The notes under the pieces are model-generated. The model ran no database searches and was not told where the DNA came from. It was given only the letters and a program-made list of their open reading frames with translations. Positions 1-5,492 of a DNA stretch of 8,494 nucleotides are shown here, in pieces (within the stretch, counting starts at the first letter, position 1; every line of letters starts with the position of its first letter). The DNA comes from JBBQIY01 sp964553035 (lineage in GTDB: Bacteria; Verrucomicrobiota; Kiritimatiellia; RFP12; UBA3636): the NCBI GenBank assembly GCA_964553035.1, contig CAZKJH010000145.1:1-8494 (forward strand). The letters run 5' to 3'. Made by a program: the position numbers and the translations under genes.

Positions 1-110
1 CGATCTCCGAGCGCGCCGTATCCATGAGTTGTGACCATAATTAGAATTGCTGGTCAAAAAAAGTAATTCTTAGCGACAGGGCGCGAAGGGGCGTGTACGC
101 AACGCCGGGG

Positions 111-240
111 GAAGGGCTCGACAAAGCTCGCGAGAAAGATAGAAACACACGGATCATGAAGGGCCAGATTACGATTATGATTATGATTATGAAGGAGAGA
201 TTTCCTTAAGTTAGCGCCATTCACACCTGTCCCCTAATTT
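111..240. repeat. Composite repeat, 5'-truncated copy A1
   Basis: This stretch matches 3152-3302 almost base for base, apart from a 12-bp unit missing here and a few substitutions. It contains, in order, a CGACAAAGCTCGCGAGAAAG arm, a short spacer, a GATTAC/GATTAT hexamer run (167-190) and the end block from AAGGAGAGATTTCC to CCTGTCCCCTAATTT. The head of the element is missing on the left. It lies ten bases from the next partial copy in the same orientation, so the two look like the inner halves of a tandem pair. No coding function is apparent. Bases 1-110 to its left show nothing I can name. Confidence 0.75.
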
Positions 241-250
241 TTATTCTGAC

Positions 251-451
251 GCTTTGTCGCGAGCTTTGTCGGGAGCTTTGTCGGACTATGGCGGTTCAAT
301 CACGAGCACTTTAAGGTTTGCTAGGTGATTGCGAAGGATCGCCCAAGTACTCAACTCAAGGGGAAGGGCTCGACAAAGCTCGCGAGAAAGATAGAAACAC
401 ACGGACCCGGAAGGCAAGATTACGATTAGGATTACGATTATGATTACGATT
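251..451. repeat. Composite repeat, 3'-divergent copy A2
   Basis: Bases 251-404 are nearly identical to 3040-3205. The copy starts with tandem 12-mers (GCTTTGTCGCGA) and has a unique middle of about 85 bases. It closes with the inverse arm CGACAAAGCTCGCGAGAAAG (371-390), which pairs with CTTTGTCGCGAGCTTTGTCG (252-271) with one mismatch in 20, so the block is bounded by inverted repeats. A hexamer run GATTAC/GATTAG/GATTAT follows at 418-451. The end block seen in the other copies is absent here and replaced by unrelated sequence. Bases 452-569 hold nothing I can assign. Confidence 0.75.
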
Positions 452-569
452 CTAAAATCTAAAATTCTCTGGGGCGTGGAATGAATCTGGAAAGCGGGAA
501 AGCAGGAAGGGACCTTGAACCCCATAGAAGGGCGAGACTGCGGCGAGCCGTGATTCTCATGGATTCCAA

Positions 570-617
570 ATTTTGAGCACTGTGCATTTTCTGCACATTC
601 CCCACTCGGACAAATCC
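570..617 (-). pseudogene. Possible RhuM-family fragment
   Basis: On the minus strand 617-606 reads DLSE, and after a one-base frame change 599-570 reads NVQKMHSAQN. Together these resemble the ELSE..NVQKMH stretch that I associate with RhuM-like proteins. The fragment contains a short palindrome, TGTGCA-TTTTC-TGCACA, at 581-597, at the place where other RhuM copies in the window carry a palindrome. It lies downstream of rloB and has no start codon of its own or downstream RhuM sequence. The match is short and from memory, so this is a tentative call. Confidence 0.3.
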
Positions 618-704
618 GTCATTCGTCATTGCTCGTGGCAAGGTGTGGACGGTCGAGCGAAATGCTTTGGTTTTAAATTCAGGGTTGACACCGACTCCGG
701 CTGG

Positions 705-1274
705 TCACTCCAATAGGTCGTCAACGAGGCGGTAGACCGTGGTAGCCGTTTTCCGAGGCCAATCCGAGGACTCAGGCTGATCCAGTTTCTTGGCGCGGGC
801 AATCGCCACGTGCACCAACTCACAAGGAAAAGACGTGTATGAAAGGTGCTTGTTGTAGTCGGCGAGATGTCTCGCCAAACGGCGAGAGCATTCATGTCCG
901 GGACACGGATGCGCGACATCTTCAAAATGCAGGAGCAGCCAGAGCTCAAAGCGAGGATTGCTCACGGCGAGCCCGCGCTTCACATCTCCCCCATGTTCCG
1001 CTGCCCATTGATGGAGTGCTTGGAGATGACCGTCGGTCCAATTGTCATTATCCACCACGAGCCAGGCTTCGTCCCCCCTTCGGAACGAAGTCCTGTCGAA
1101 CGCCTTCTTCATGCGCTCCAGAACAGCTCCGGGAGCGGACTTGCCTTTGGCCCGGAGACACTGGATGCTTGCATGCTCGCGGAAAAAAGCAAAATATTCA
1201 GGCTCCGTGACGCTCCCCTCGCAGGAGATCAGAAACACACGCTTATACCTTCTACCTCCTACTTTACGGCTCAA
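705..1274 (-). CDS. rloB: RloB-family abortive-infection effector
   Basis: This is the second gene of an rloA-rloB pair and encodes about 189 residues. Recognisable family motifs are CEGSVTEPEYF at residues 18-28, an acidic strand DEAWLVVDND at 68-77, SNPRFELWLLLHF at 105-117 and the C-terminal block ending TVYRLVDDLL. The glutamate of CEG and the DxD pair are arranged as in Toprim-like nuclease folds, so a nucleic-acid-cleaving effector controlled by the RloA ATPase is a reasonable inference. The start is chosen as TTG at 1274, eight bases past the rloA stop, because the basic N-terminus MSRKVGGRRYKR then matches the usual RloB beginning. The frame stays open upstream inside rloA with no better start. 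The GGAGGGAGG tract is about 18 bases away, so translational coupling to rloA is likely. Confidence 0.85.
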   Translation of the reverse strand: MSRKVGGRRYKRVFLISCEGSVTEPEYFAFFREHASIQCLRAKGKSAPGAVLERMKKAFDRTSFRRGDEAWLVVDNDNWTDGHLQALHQWAAEHGGDVKRGLAVSNPRFELWLLLHFEDVAHPCPGHECSRRLARHLADYNKHLSYTSFPCELVHVAIARAKKLDQPESSDWPRKTATTVYRLVDDLLE

Positions 1275-1282
1275 GGCGGTGC

Positions 1283-2623
1283 TTATTTTGAACCTCCCTC
1301 CCCTTCTGCCACGGAGCCGAATGCCAGTTCTCCGGAAATTAGCGGAACTCCGCCCATCCGCCCCTGCAGATAGCTTTTCCGGATGTCCTTGTCGTACCGG
1401 ATGTCGCTGTTGAAATCGCTGAACGGGATGAGAACCGATCCGTTGATCACGCTTCGCTCCATGGCCCACATCTCGTCGCGCCGGAACAGCTTCTGGTCCA
1501 TCAACTGCACGTCATGCGTCGTGAAGATGATCTGCGTGCGACTGTCGGGCGTGACTTCGGCCAGATAAGTCTCCACCAAGTAGCGTGTCAGGGACGGATG
1601 CAAACTGCGATCAAGCTCGTCAATCAGGAAAACCTTCTTCGACGACTCCGCTCCCATGGTAAAGAAAGCCGGAAGCAGATCGATCACGCGCAAGGTTCCA
1701 TCGGACTCCCAGGACATATTGAAAGGCGTTTCCCTACCATCCTCGCCGACATGAATGGCCACCATTTTTTCCGCCGCCAATTCGCCTGAAGTCCGCTTGA
1801 CCACAAAAGTGTCGTTGCGCAGACGCATTCTGAAGACCGTCCCTTCTTGAACAATCTTCGCGAGCCGTTCCTTTTCGGCATCTGGGGCGGGGAAATCAGA
1901 CCACGCGACCGGAATTCCCCGGAGGCTGGCGATTCCGGTGTCCAACTGAGACAAAGAGGCCTGAATCCGGTTGCACAGCGGGGATTGCGCCTGGAAAAAT
2001 TGTTCGACCGGAATATAGCCGGAATCCGGCGTGATGACTTCCAGTTGATTCCGGAACCAGTCGAAAACCGGAACGAACTGGAGACCCTTCTGCATAACCG
2101 AATTGTTAAGGAACAATTGGTTCTCTCGCGTACCCTTGAACGCAAAATTCAGGAACGGGAGATCCGCCAGATCGTTGCGCAGGACAATGGTGTCGAGCGT
2201 ACGGGCGTACAACTCGATCTCGGTATCCCCCTTCATTTTGAAAAGCCGCTCGGAGAGCACACGTTTCGGCGTCAAGGAGAATGAAAAACCATAAATGTCC
2301 TCGTCAACGAGAATCAGGAATTCGAACGTGGTGGGCTTCTGCTCGGAATCGGCAGCGGGCCGATAGGGCTGAACGGCAATGAAGGAATCAACGCCGACGC
2401 CTTCCACGATGAAATTCTTGGCAAACGCCATCGCTTGGATGAACTTGGTCTTTCCCGATGCATTGCCGCCATACAACGAAGCGATAGGAAGCACTTTCTT
2501 CTGCCCATAGCGCTTCAGCCGAGGCACGCGTTCCTGATGCTGGCGCTCCAGCGTCCCAAGCATCGTGAATTCCGCTTCATTTTTGAATGACGCCCAGTTT
2601 GAAAACTTGAACTTAAGTAGCAT
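1283..2623 (-). CDS. rloA: RloA/AbiLi-type AAA+ family ATPase
   Basis: The 446-residue protein is an ABC/SMC-like ATPase of the RloA (AbiLi) group, the sensor or regulator half of a two-gene anti-phage system. It opens with MLLKFKFSNWASFKNE, the usual strand-helix lead-in. Walker A is GGNASGKT at residues 52-59. A signature-like ESDGTLR lies at 306-312, Walker B VFLIDELDRSLHP at 331-343 with the catalytic Glu at 336, and a switch histidine in TTHD at 368-371. The tail YLQGRMGGVP at 418-427 matches the YLxGRxGxxP ending I know from this family. All ATPase residues are present and the length is normal, so the gene looks functional. A GAGGTG ribosome site lies a few bases upstream of the ATG, and a sigma70-like promoter precedes it. 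rloB follows at once. Rlo genes were first named for their linkage to restriction loci, which fits this setting. Confidence 0.92.
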   Translation of the reverse strand: MLLKFKFSNWASFKNEAEFTMLGTLERQHQERVPRLKRYGQKKVLPIASLYGGNASGKTKFIQAMAFAKNFIVEGVGVDSFIAVQPYRPAADSEQKPTTFEFLILVDEDIYGFSFSLTPKRVLSERLFKMKGDTEIELYARTLDTIVLRNDLADLPFLNFAFKGTRENQLFLNNSVMQKGLQFVPVFDWFRNQLEVITPDSGYIPVEQFFQAQSPLCNRIQASLSQLDTGIASLRGIPVAWSDFPAPDAEKERLAKIVQEGTVFRMRLRNDTFVVKRTSGELAAEKMVAIHVGEDGRETPFNMSWESDGTLRVIDLLPAFFTMGAESSKKVFLIDELDRSLHPSLTRYLVETYLAEVTPDSRTQIIFTTHDVQLMDQKLFRRDEMWAMERSVINGSVLIPFSDFNSDIRYDKDIRKSYLQGRMGGVPLISGELAFGSVAEGEGGSK

Positions 2624-2627
2624 GATA

Positions 2628-2633
2628 CACCTC
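2628..2633 (-). promoter_or_regulatory. Ribosome binding site of rloA
   Basis: The minus strand reads GAGGTG followed by TATC and the ATG at 2623, a good Shine-Dalgarno match at suitable spacing. It fixes the start of rloA. Confidence 0.7.
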
Positions 2634-2665
2634 AGCCAATGAGATTTTTTCTCTTTCGTGTGTGA

Positions 2666-2695
2666 ATCTTACTAAAATACGCTTTCATGCGTCAA
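2666..2695 (-). promoter_or_regulatory. Predicted sigma70 promoter of rloAB
   Basis: On the minus strand a TTGACG (-35, 2690-2695) is followed after 18 bases by TAAGAT (-10, 2666-2671), about 42 bases before the rloA start codon. The -35 differs from consensus by one base and the -10 matches four of six. Because rloA is separated from the broken genes upstream by repeats, its own promoter is expected. No operator was recognised apart from a weak ACGC/GCGT inverted pair within the spacer. Confidence 0.55.
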
Positions 2696-2758
2696 TCTAA
2701 AAGAGGAATTTTCTCATTCTATGCAAATTCAGGATGGACGCCGTCGCCAACGCGGGTA

Positions 2759-2839
2759 TTTCCCGTCGGCGGCAGTGTTTAAGGATTCCTTAATAACTGA
2801 ACTACCGTCAAACTCAGCATCTTTCAATCTATCGCGGGT
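2759..2839 (-). pseudogene. RhuM-family fragment 3
   Basis: A minus-strand frame open from 2854 to the stop at 2729 contains RDRLKDAEFDGSSVIKES followed by LNTAADGK. The combination of an acidic helix end, SSVI(K/R) and TAADGK is the segment of RhuM-family proteins just before their NLDxIISxGYR motif. After TAADGK the reading becomes unrelated (YPRWRRRPS) and stops, so the rest of the gene is missing. The DNA encoding IKESL is a palindrome, TTAAGGA-T-TCCTTAA (2779-2793). Fragment 2 lies less than 30 bases away in the same direction. Confidence 0.55.
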
Positions 2840-2866
2840 GAGTACGGTGAAAGCTTATGCACTTCA

Positions 2867-2932
2867 TCTTCCATAGGACTTCCCGTCGGCGGCATCTGTT
2901 GCAAAAAATGCAACAGCTCGCTCCTCGAACAC
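2867..2932 (-). pseudogene. RhuM-family fragment 2
   Basis: The minus strand reads VFEERAVAFFATDAADGKSYGR before a stop at 2864. VFEE, AFFAT and AADGKSY fit the same RhuM segment as the neighbouring fragments, with several residues missing after VFEE. The frame upstream runs into the composite repeat (the KLATKLATK translation) and is not RhuM-like. The coding DNA for AVAFFAT forms a palindrome, CTGTTGCA-AAAAA-TGCAACAG (2896-2916). Confidence 0.5.
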
Positions 2933-3027
2933 CTCGCCACCGGGCGAGGGTCGCCATCGGCTTCGGGACTGAAGGGCACAGCGGATTTCCGGAATGCTGA
3001 AATGGTGGAATGGTGGGTTCTTCTGAA

Positions 3028-3302
3028 GCTTTGTCGCGAGCTTTGTCGCGAGCTTTGTCGGGAGCTTTGTCGGACTATGGCGGTTCAATCACGAGCACTT
3101 TAAGGTTTGCTAGGTGATTGCGAAGGATCGCCCAAGTACTCAACTCAAGGGAAAGGGCTCGACAAAGCTCGAAACAAAGCTCGCGAGAAAGATAGAAACA
3201 CACGGAAAGCCCGGAATGGCCAGATTACGATTATGATTACGATTATGATTATGAAGGAGAGATTTCCTTAAGTTAGCACCATTCACGCCTGTCCCCTAAT
3301 TT
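3028..3302. repeat. Composite repeat, longest copy B (275 bp)
   Basis: This is the most complete copy of the element also seen at 111-240 and 251-451. It begins with three 12-mers of the type GCTTTGTCGCGA, continues with a unique block of about 85 bases starting GACTATGGCGG, and then shows the inverse arms CGACAAAGCTC and AAGCTCGCGAGAAAG. A GATTAC/GATTAT hexamer run lies at 3223-3252, and the end block finishes CCTGTCCCCTAATTT. Its right end truncates the rhuM gene and supplies that gene's last codons and stop. No protein is encoded. It could be a non-autonomous mobile or REP-type element. Confidence 0.75.
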
Positions 3303-3591
3303 GCCGGAACCCAAGCGAGATGATCATATCCAGGTTGTAATGGGCCATGTCGTACGACTTGCCGTCGGCGGCAGTTGTTCGGAAATTCCGAACAACTGCT
3401 TCCGGCGACAACTCGCTGCTATCGAAGATGTTTTTCACATGCTCGCTGACCGTGGCCCTCGAGACTTGGAAGAGCTGTGCCAGTTGCAGGTTGGTCAGCC
3501 AAACCGTTTCATCTTCAAGGCGGACGCTGACTTTGGCGATTCCGTCGGCGGTCTCGTAGATGATCACCTGCGGTGGCTTTTCATCGTTCAT
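3283..3591 (-). pseudogene. rhuM: Truncated RhuM-family gene
   Basis: The 102-codon frame begins with MNDEKPPQVIIYETADG and contains the RhuM N-terminal landmarks: VRLEDETVWLTNLQLAQLFQ (about residues 22-41), a helix-turn-helix-like stretch SRATVSEHVKNIF, then AVVRNFRTTAADGKSYD and HYNLDMIISLGFR. A full RhuM continues beyond GFR for well over a hundred residues. Here the frame leaves homology at QIRGQA, which is encoded by the end of the composite repeat, and stops. RhuM was named as a Salmonella virulence-associated protein, and relatives are common beside restriction genes; their biochemical role is unknown to me. The start codon overlaps the stop of a methyltransferase-tail remnant (ATGA), which supplies GGAAGGA as the ribosome site. 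Confidence 0.8.
3371..3399. repeat. 29-bp perfect coding palindrome in rhuM
   Basis: Two 14-base arms, GCAGTTGTTCGGAA and its exact complement, flank a single A. The palindrome encodes AVVRNFRTTA just before ADGK, and would form a long hairpin or cruciform or a dimer binding site. Shorter palindromes with other arm sequences sit at the same protein position in the other RhuM fragments. Confidence 0.9.
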
Positions 3592-3672
3592 GGTGTGTTT
3601 CCTTCCACGATTTTAATCTCGTCGGGGGTGAGGTGGTAGAGGGCGGAGACGTGGCGGTCGATTTCGGTTTCA
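3588..3672 (-). pseudogene. Methyltransferase C-terminal tail remnant
   Basis: The minus strand reads ETEIDRHVSALYHLTPDEIK then IVEGNTP and a TGA overlapping the rhuM ATG. The intact protein at 7683-8494 ends SEIDRHVYALYHLTTTEIEI then VEGK, so this is plainly the last two dozen codons of a homologous TaqI-type specificity domain. Everything upstream of ETEID is lost. The sequence between this remnant and 3755 has an open frame (STARLATLVAEYGIPIMKG) that I do not recognise. Confidence 0.85.
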
Positions 3673-3755
3673 GGGGTCGGTCATGGCGTAGGTCCCTTCA
3701 TAATTGGTATGCCGTACTCTGCCACGAGGGTGGCGAGTCGGGCGGTGGAGCCGGT

Positions 3756-3802
3756 GGCGCTTCGAGGGCTTGGTTGAAGGGCGAGAGAATGAGCAGGCGA
3801 TT
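3756..3802 (-). pseudogene. Fragment of a RAYT/DprA-like gene
   Basis: These 47 bases match 5631-5677 inside the intact transposase gene with four substitutions. They encode NRLLILSPFNQALEAP, part of the DprA-like domain. Homology begins exactly at the ORF6N stop codon and ends abruptly, so the piece looks like a recombination remnant of a second, slightly diverged copy rather than a recent duplication. Confidence 0.75.
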
Positions 3803-4115
3803 ATTTCGACTGGTAGCGGGCTTTCGGGTCATTAACGTTGAATCCGATTTGCTTGCGTTTAGTCTCGGGGACTGTCATGAGTTCGTTCAATGCGTCGAAG
3901 ACGATTCGGAACTGTCCGTCGTATTTCGCTTCAAGTTCGGCCAGTTTTTTTTGCGAGTTGAGCGTGGCTGTCGAGCATTTGGCGTAGCTTCACGAAGGTG
4001 CGCATGATGGCGATATTGACATCAATTGCACGTGGGCTCTTCAAAACCGAGGAAAGCATGGCTACGCCTTGTTCGGTAAAAACGTGGACGCTTTTCGCGT
4101 GTTTTATGCTTTTTG

Positions 4116-4140
4116 AACATATCACGGTTTGTGATATGTT
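4116..4140. repeat. Coding palindrome in the ORF6N gene
   Basis: Ten-base arms AACATATCAC and GTGATATGTT flank GGTTT. The palindrome encodes NISQTVIC, in the segment between TREE and FTEQGV that varies among ORF6N proteins. Its placement within a coding region parallels the palindromes in the RhuM fragments. Confidence 0.85.
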
Positions 4141-4177
4141 ACGTATTTCCTCGCGGGTCAGTTCAAACATGAAGTCG

Positions 4178-4309
4178 CTAGTACTCTGTACAGCGCGTAT
4201 TGGTAAGACAAGATTACAAGATTTACAAGATTAAGTTCTTGGTTTCAATATTGTTAATCATGTACTCTACCTGAAAATTACCGTCATTTCTGCCTGTACA
4301 ATGTACTAG
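4178..4309. mobile_element. MITE-like insertion with CTAG duplication
   Basis: The insertion interrupts the ORF6N gene. Its ends are inverted repeats: CTAGTACTCTGTACAG on the left and the complement of CTAGTACATTGTACAG on the right, 14 of 16 bases matching. Deleting 128 bases (a 124-bp element plus one CTAG) restores the host reading frame perfectly, so the four-base CTAG is the likely target duplication. CTAG is itself palindromic, so a TA duplication cannot be excluded. Inside there is no open frame long enough for a transposase, only a run of three AATCTTGTA-like direct repeats on the minus strand. It must have been moved by a transposase elsewhere. Confidence 0.8.
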
Positions 4310-4462
4310 GGAAGCGTCGAATGTTCCGGGTAACAGCTTGGTTGAGGGCTCGGGTTTCAACTCCATACAACGTGGCAAGGTCACGGTCCAACATGATTTT
4401 AAACCCGTGGATCAAGTAGATCGACTGTTCGATTCGTTCAACGGGAATAATAGTTTCTTTAT

Positions 4463-4483
4463 TCATGCTATTCCTTTCACGAT
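4463..4483 (-). other. Methyltransferase-tail leader before ORF6N
   Basis: The minus strand reads ATCGTGAAAGGAATAGCATGA, which translates as IVKGIA and stop, overlapping the ORF6N start by ATGA. It corresponds to the IVEG ending of the methyltransferase tail at 3588-3672 and provides AAAGGA as ribosome site. A stop codon lies just upstream in the same frame, so only the last codons survive. Confidence 0.5.
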
Positions 4484-4664
4484 TTATTCAAAACGCTTCA
4501 TTATAGATCGTTTCATCTAGGCGCATCCCTCAACACACCATAAAAACAGCTTTAGTTTAGCACAATCAAATGCCTGAAGGCCTCGGAAATGGTGAGGGAA
4601 AGAGGTAATCGGGCAGTGACGGGGGCATTAATGGACTGGACATACTTTACCTTGCGCTACTAAG

Positions 4665-4698
4665 CCTTTGTCGCGAGCTTTGTCGCGAGCTTTGTCGA
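4665..4698. repeat. CTTTGTCGCGAG 12-mer tandem repeats
   Basis: Nearly three copies of GCTTTGTCGCGA (the first starting with C) lie in a row, identical to the head of the composite repeat at 3028-3302. The rest of the composite is absent, so the 12-mer array can occur alone. Confidence 0.8.
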
Positions 4699-4917
4699 AT
4701 CCAATTAGCTGTGAGACTTAGGTGGATTGGAGCGACTATCGCCGCCAATGTGTTGCGCGTCCATCGGTCGCTCGCAACAAAGATTCTCTTGAGCGCATTC
4801 ATCAATAGAAAATCCCCCGCAAATCCCGGAAGCGCCTTTTGTTGCAATTCCATAAGCAATCCCCCCGTTGCTATTCTTCTTGTTATCAACACTTTATCGA
4901 CATCTCGCCCACATTGG

Positions 4918-4955
4918 ATTGCAACTGCATTGCAACTTATTGCATAAATTGCAAC
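4918..4955. repeat. Spaced ATTGCAAC direct repeats
   Basis: ATTGCAAC occurs at 4918, 4929 and 4948, with a degenerate ATTGCATA at 4939. The start-to-start distances of 11, 10 and 9 bases are close to one helical turn. A related TTGCAATT occurs near 4852. This could be a multi-site operator or iteron set, but no matching gene or motif is recognised. Confidence 0.5.
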
Positions 4956-5067
4956 AACTCCTCGTGTGTCTGCAGGGAATAGAACGCTCTACCTGACTTC
5001 CCTTTCTGAACGCTGACGAAACCTATCATCATTCAGCATTTCCACTTCACACTTTCTTTCTGGGGGT

Positions 5068-5440
5068 CTATTGTTTGTTGCGAATGCCGGTGCATTTGGG
5101 ATAGTTAGAGCAGCCCCAGAACGAATTGCCGGCGTTGGCTCCCTTGGTGGCACGGCGTAGCACCATCGACGATCATTAAAGCGGAGAATACGACATGGTC
5201 GATCTGGGTTGTGCCACCTGCCTGATCGGGGATCATCACATCGTTCAGCACCTTGTAGACTTCAGGATTCAGCCTCGTTTTCAATGAACGTGCGACAATG
5301 CTCTCGCCGAATTTGCCTTTGAACCACGGCGTCTTCAAAACCATGACGATGGGAAGAAAGACCAAAATTAGCCCAATTAAAGGATTGCTCAGCAGTGATG
5401 AGAGAAGGGTCATCAGCATATTGGGAAGGATGTCTTGCAT
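5068..5440 (-). pseudogene. NERD / topoisomerase-zinc-finger gene, internally deleted
   Basis: The start is MQDILPNMLM, followed by a hydrophobic membrane segment (about residues 20-36) and the beginning of a NERD nuclease-related domain: KGKFGESIVARSLK, VYKVLND and GGTTQIDHVVFS. In the known arrangement the domain continues with an FVIETKN-type active-site region, but here the frame changes near 5165-5190. In another frame the minus strand then gives MVLRRATKGANAGNSFWGCS and NYPKCTGIRNKQ with a stop at 5068, the C-terminal topoisomerase-type zinc finger. The middle, roughly 80-100 codons by family length, is deleted and the halves are joined out of frame. The start lies 48 bases past the transposase stop, with a REP palindrome between. 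Confidence 0.85.
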
Positions 5441-5464
5441 GGTTGTTCTTATGGGCTAGGGCTT

Positions 5465-5492
5465 GTTGGGGCACGGCATGCCGTGCCCTTAC
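5465..5492 (-). repeat. REP-like palindrome, copy 1
   Basis: The 28-base repeat has the core GGGCACGGCATGCCGTGCCC (5469-5488), a perfect 20-base palindrome, with asymmetric flanks GTTG and TTAC giving it an orientation. It lies between the transposase and the NERD remnant and includes the TAA stop of the transposase (5489-5491). It may act as transposase substrate and as a hairpin at the mRNA end. Confidence 0.9.

Larger units (their letters stand above)
3801..4466 (-). pseudogene. ORF6N-domain gene, broken twice
   Basis: Residues from MNKETIIPVERIEQSIYLIH through GFKIMLDRDLATLYGVETRALNQAV to RRFP form the ORF6N DNA-binding domain, found in phage anti-repressor-like proteins. The frame is cut after RRFP by a 128-bp insertion. 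Removing it joins the halves exactly in frame as RRFPSDFMFELTREE. The second half runs through HVFTEQGVAMLSSVL and AIMRTFVKLRQML. An eight-A run (3945-3952) where seven would keep the frame then shifts reading. With that corrected the protein continues LAELEAKYDGQFRIVFDALN to NDPKARYQSK and stops at 3801. The repaired product is about 180 residues, a normal size. Its start follows a methyltransferase-tail remnant with an ATGA overlap. Confidence 0.88.
4467..5067. other. Intergenic region, about 600 bp
   Basis: No gene is supported here in either strand. The region lies upstream of the broken ORF6N gene and downstream of the NERD remnant. It contains the 12-mer repeats at 4665-4698, a 7-base inverted repeat TGTTGCG/CGCAACA with a 15-base loop at 4751-4779, and spaced ATTGCAAC repeats at 4918-4955. 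The minus-strand frame at 4647-4892 has no recognisable domain and ends in the 12-mer repeats. Confidence 0.5.

Noticed and set aside
846..1373. Long plus-strand frame opposite rloB and rloA
   Set aside because: It lies antisense to two clearly recognisable genes and its translation shows no domain.
3028..3065. CRISPR array from the 12-mer repeats
   Set aside because: The repeats are contiguous, too short and have no spacers.
2864..3088. Minus-strand frame with a KLATKLATK repeat as a protein
   Set aside because: The first half is the 12-mer DNA repeat and the second half is a RhuM fragment, so it is a chance fusion.
4883..4891. DnaA box / replication origin at TTATCAACA
   Set aside because: It is a single imperfect box without a cluster, AT-rich unwinding region or dnaA/dnaN neighbours.
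4647..4892. Minus-strand frame of 81 codons
   Set aside because: There is no recognisable domain and it ends in the translated 12-mer repeats.
5139..5160. Fourth REP copy at GGTGGCACGGCGTAGCACC
   Set aside because: Only GGCACGG is shared; the sequence encodes the zinc finger of the NERD gene and is not palindromic beyond that.
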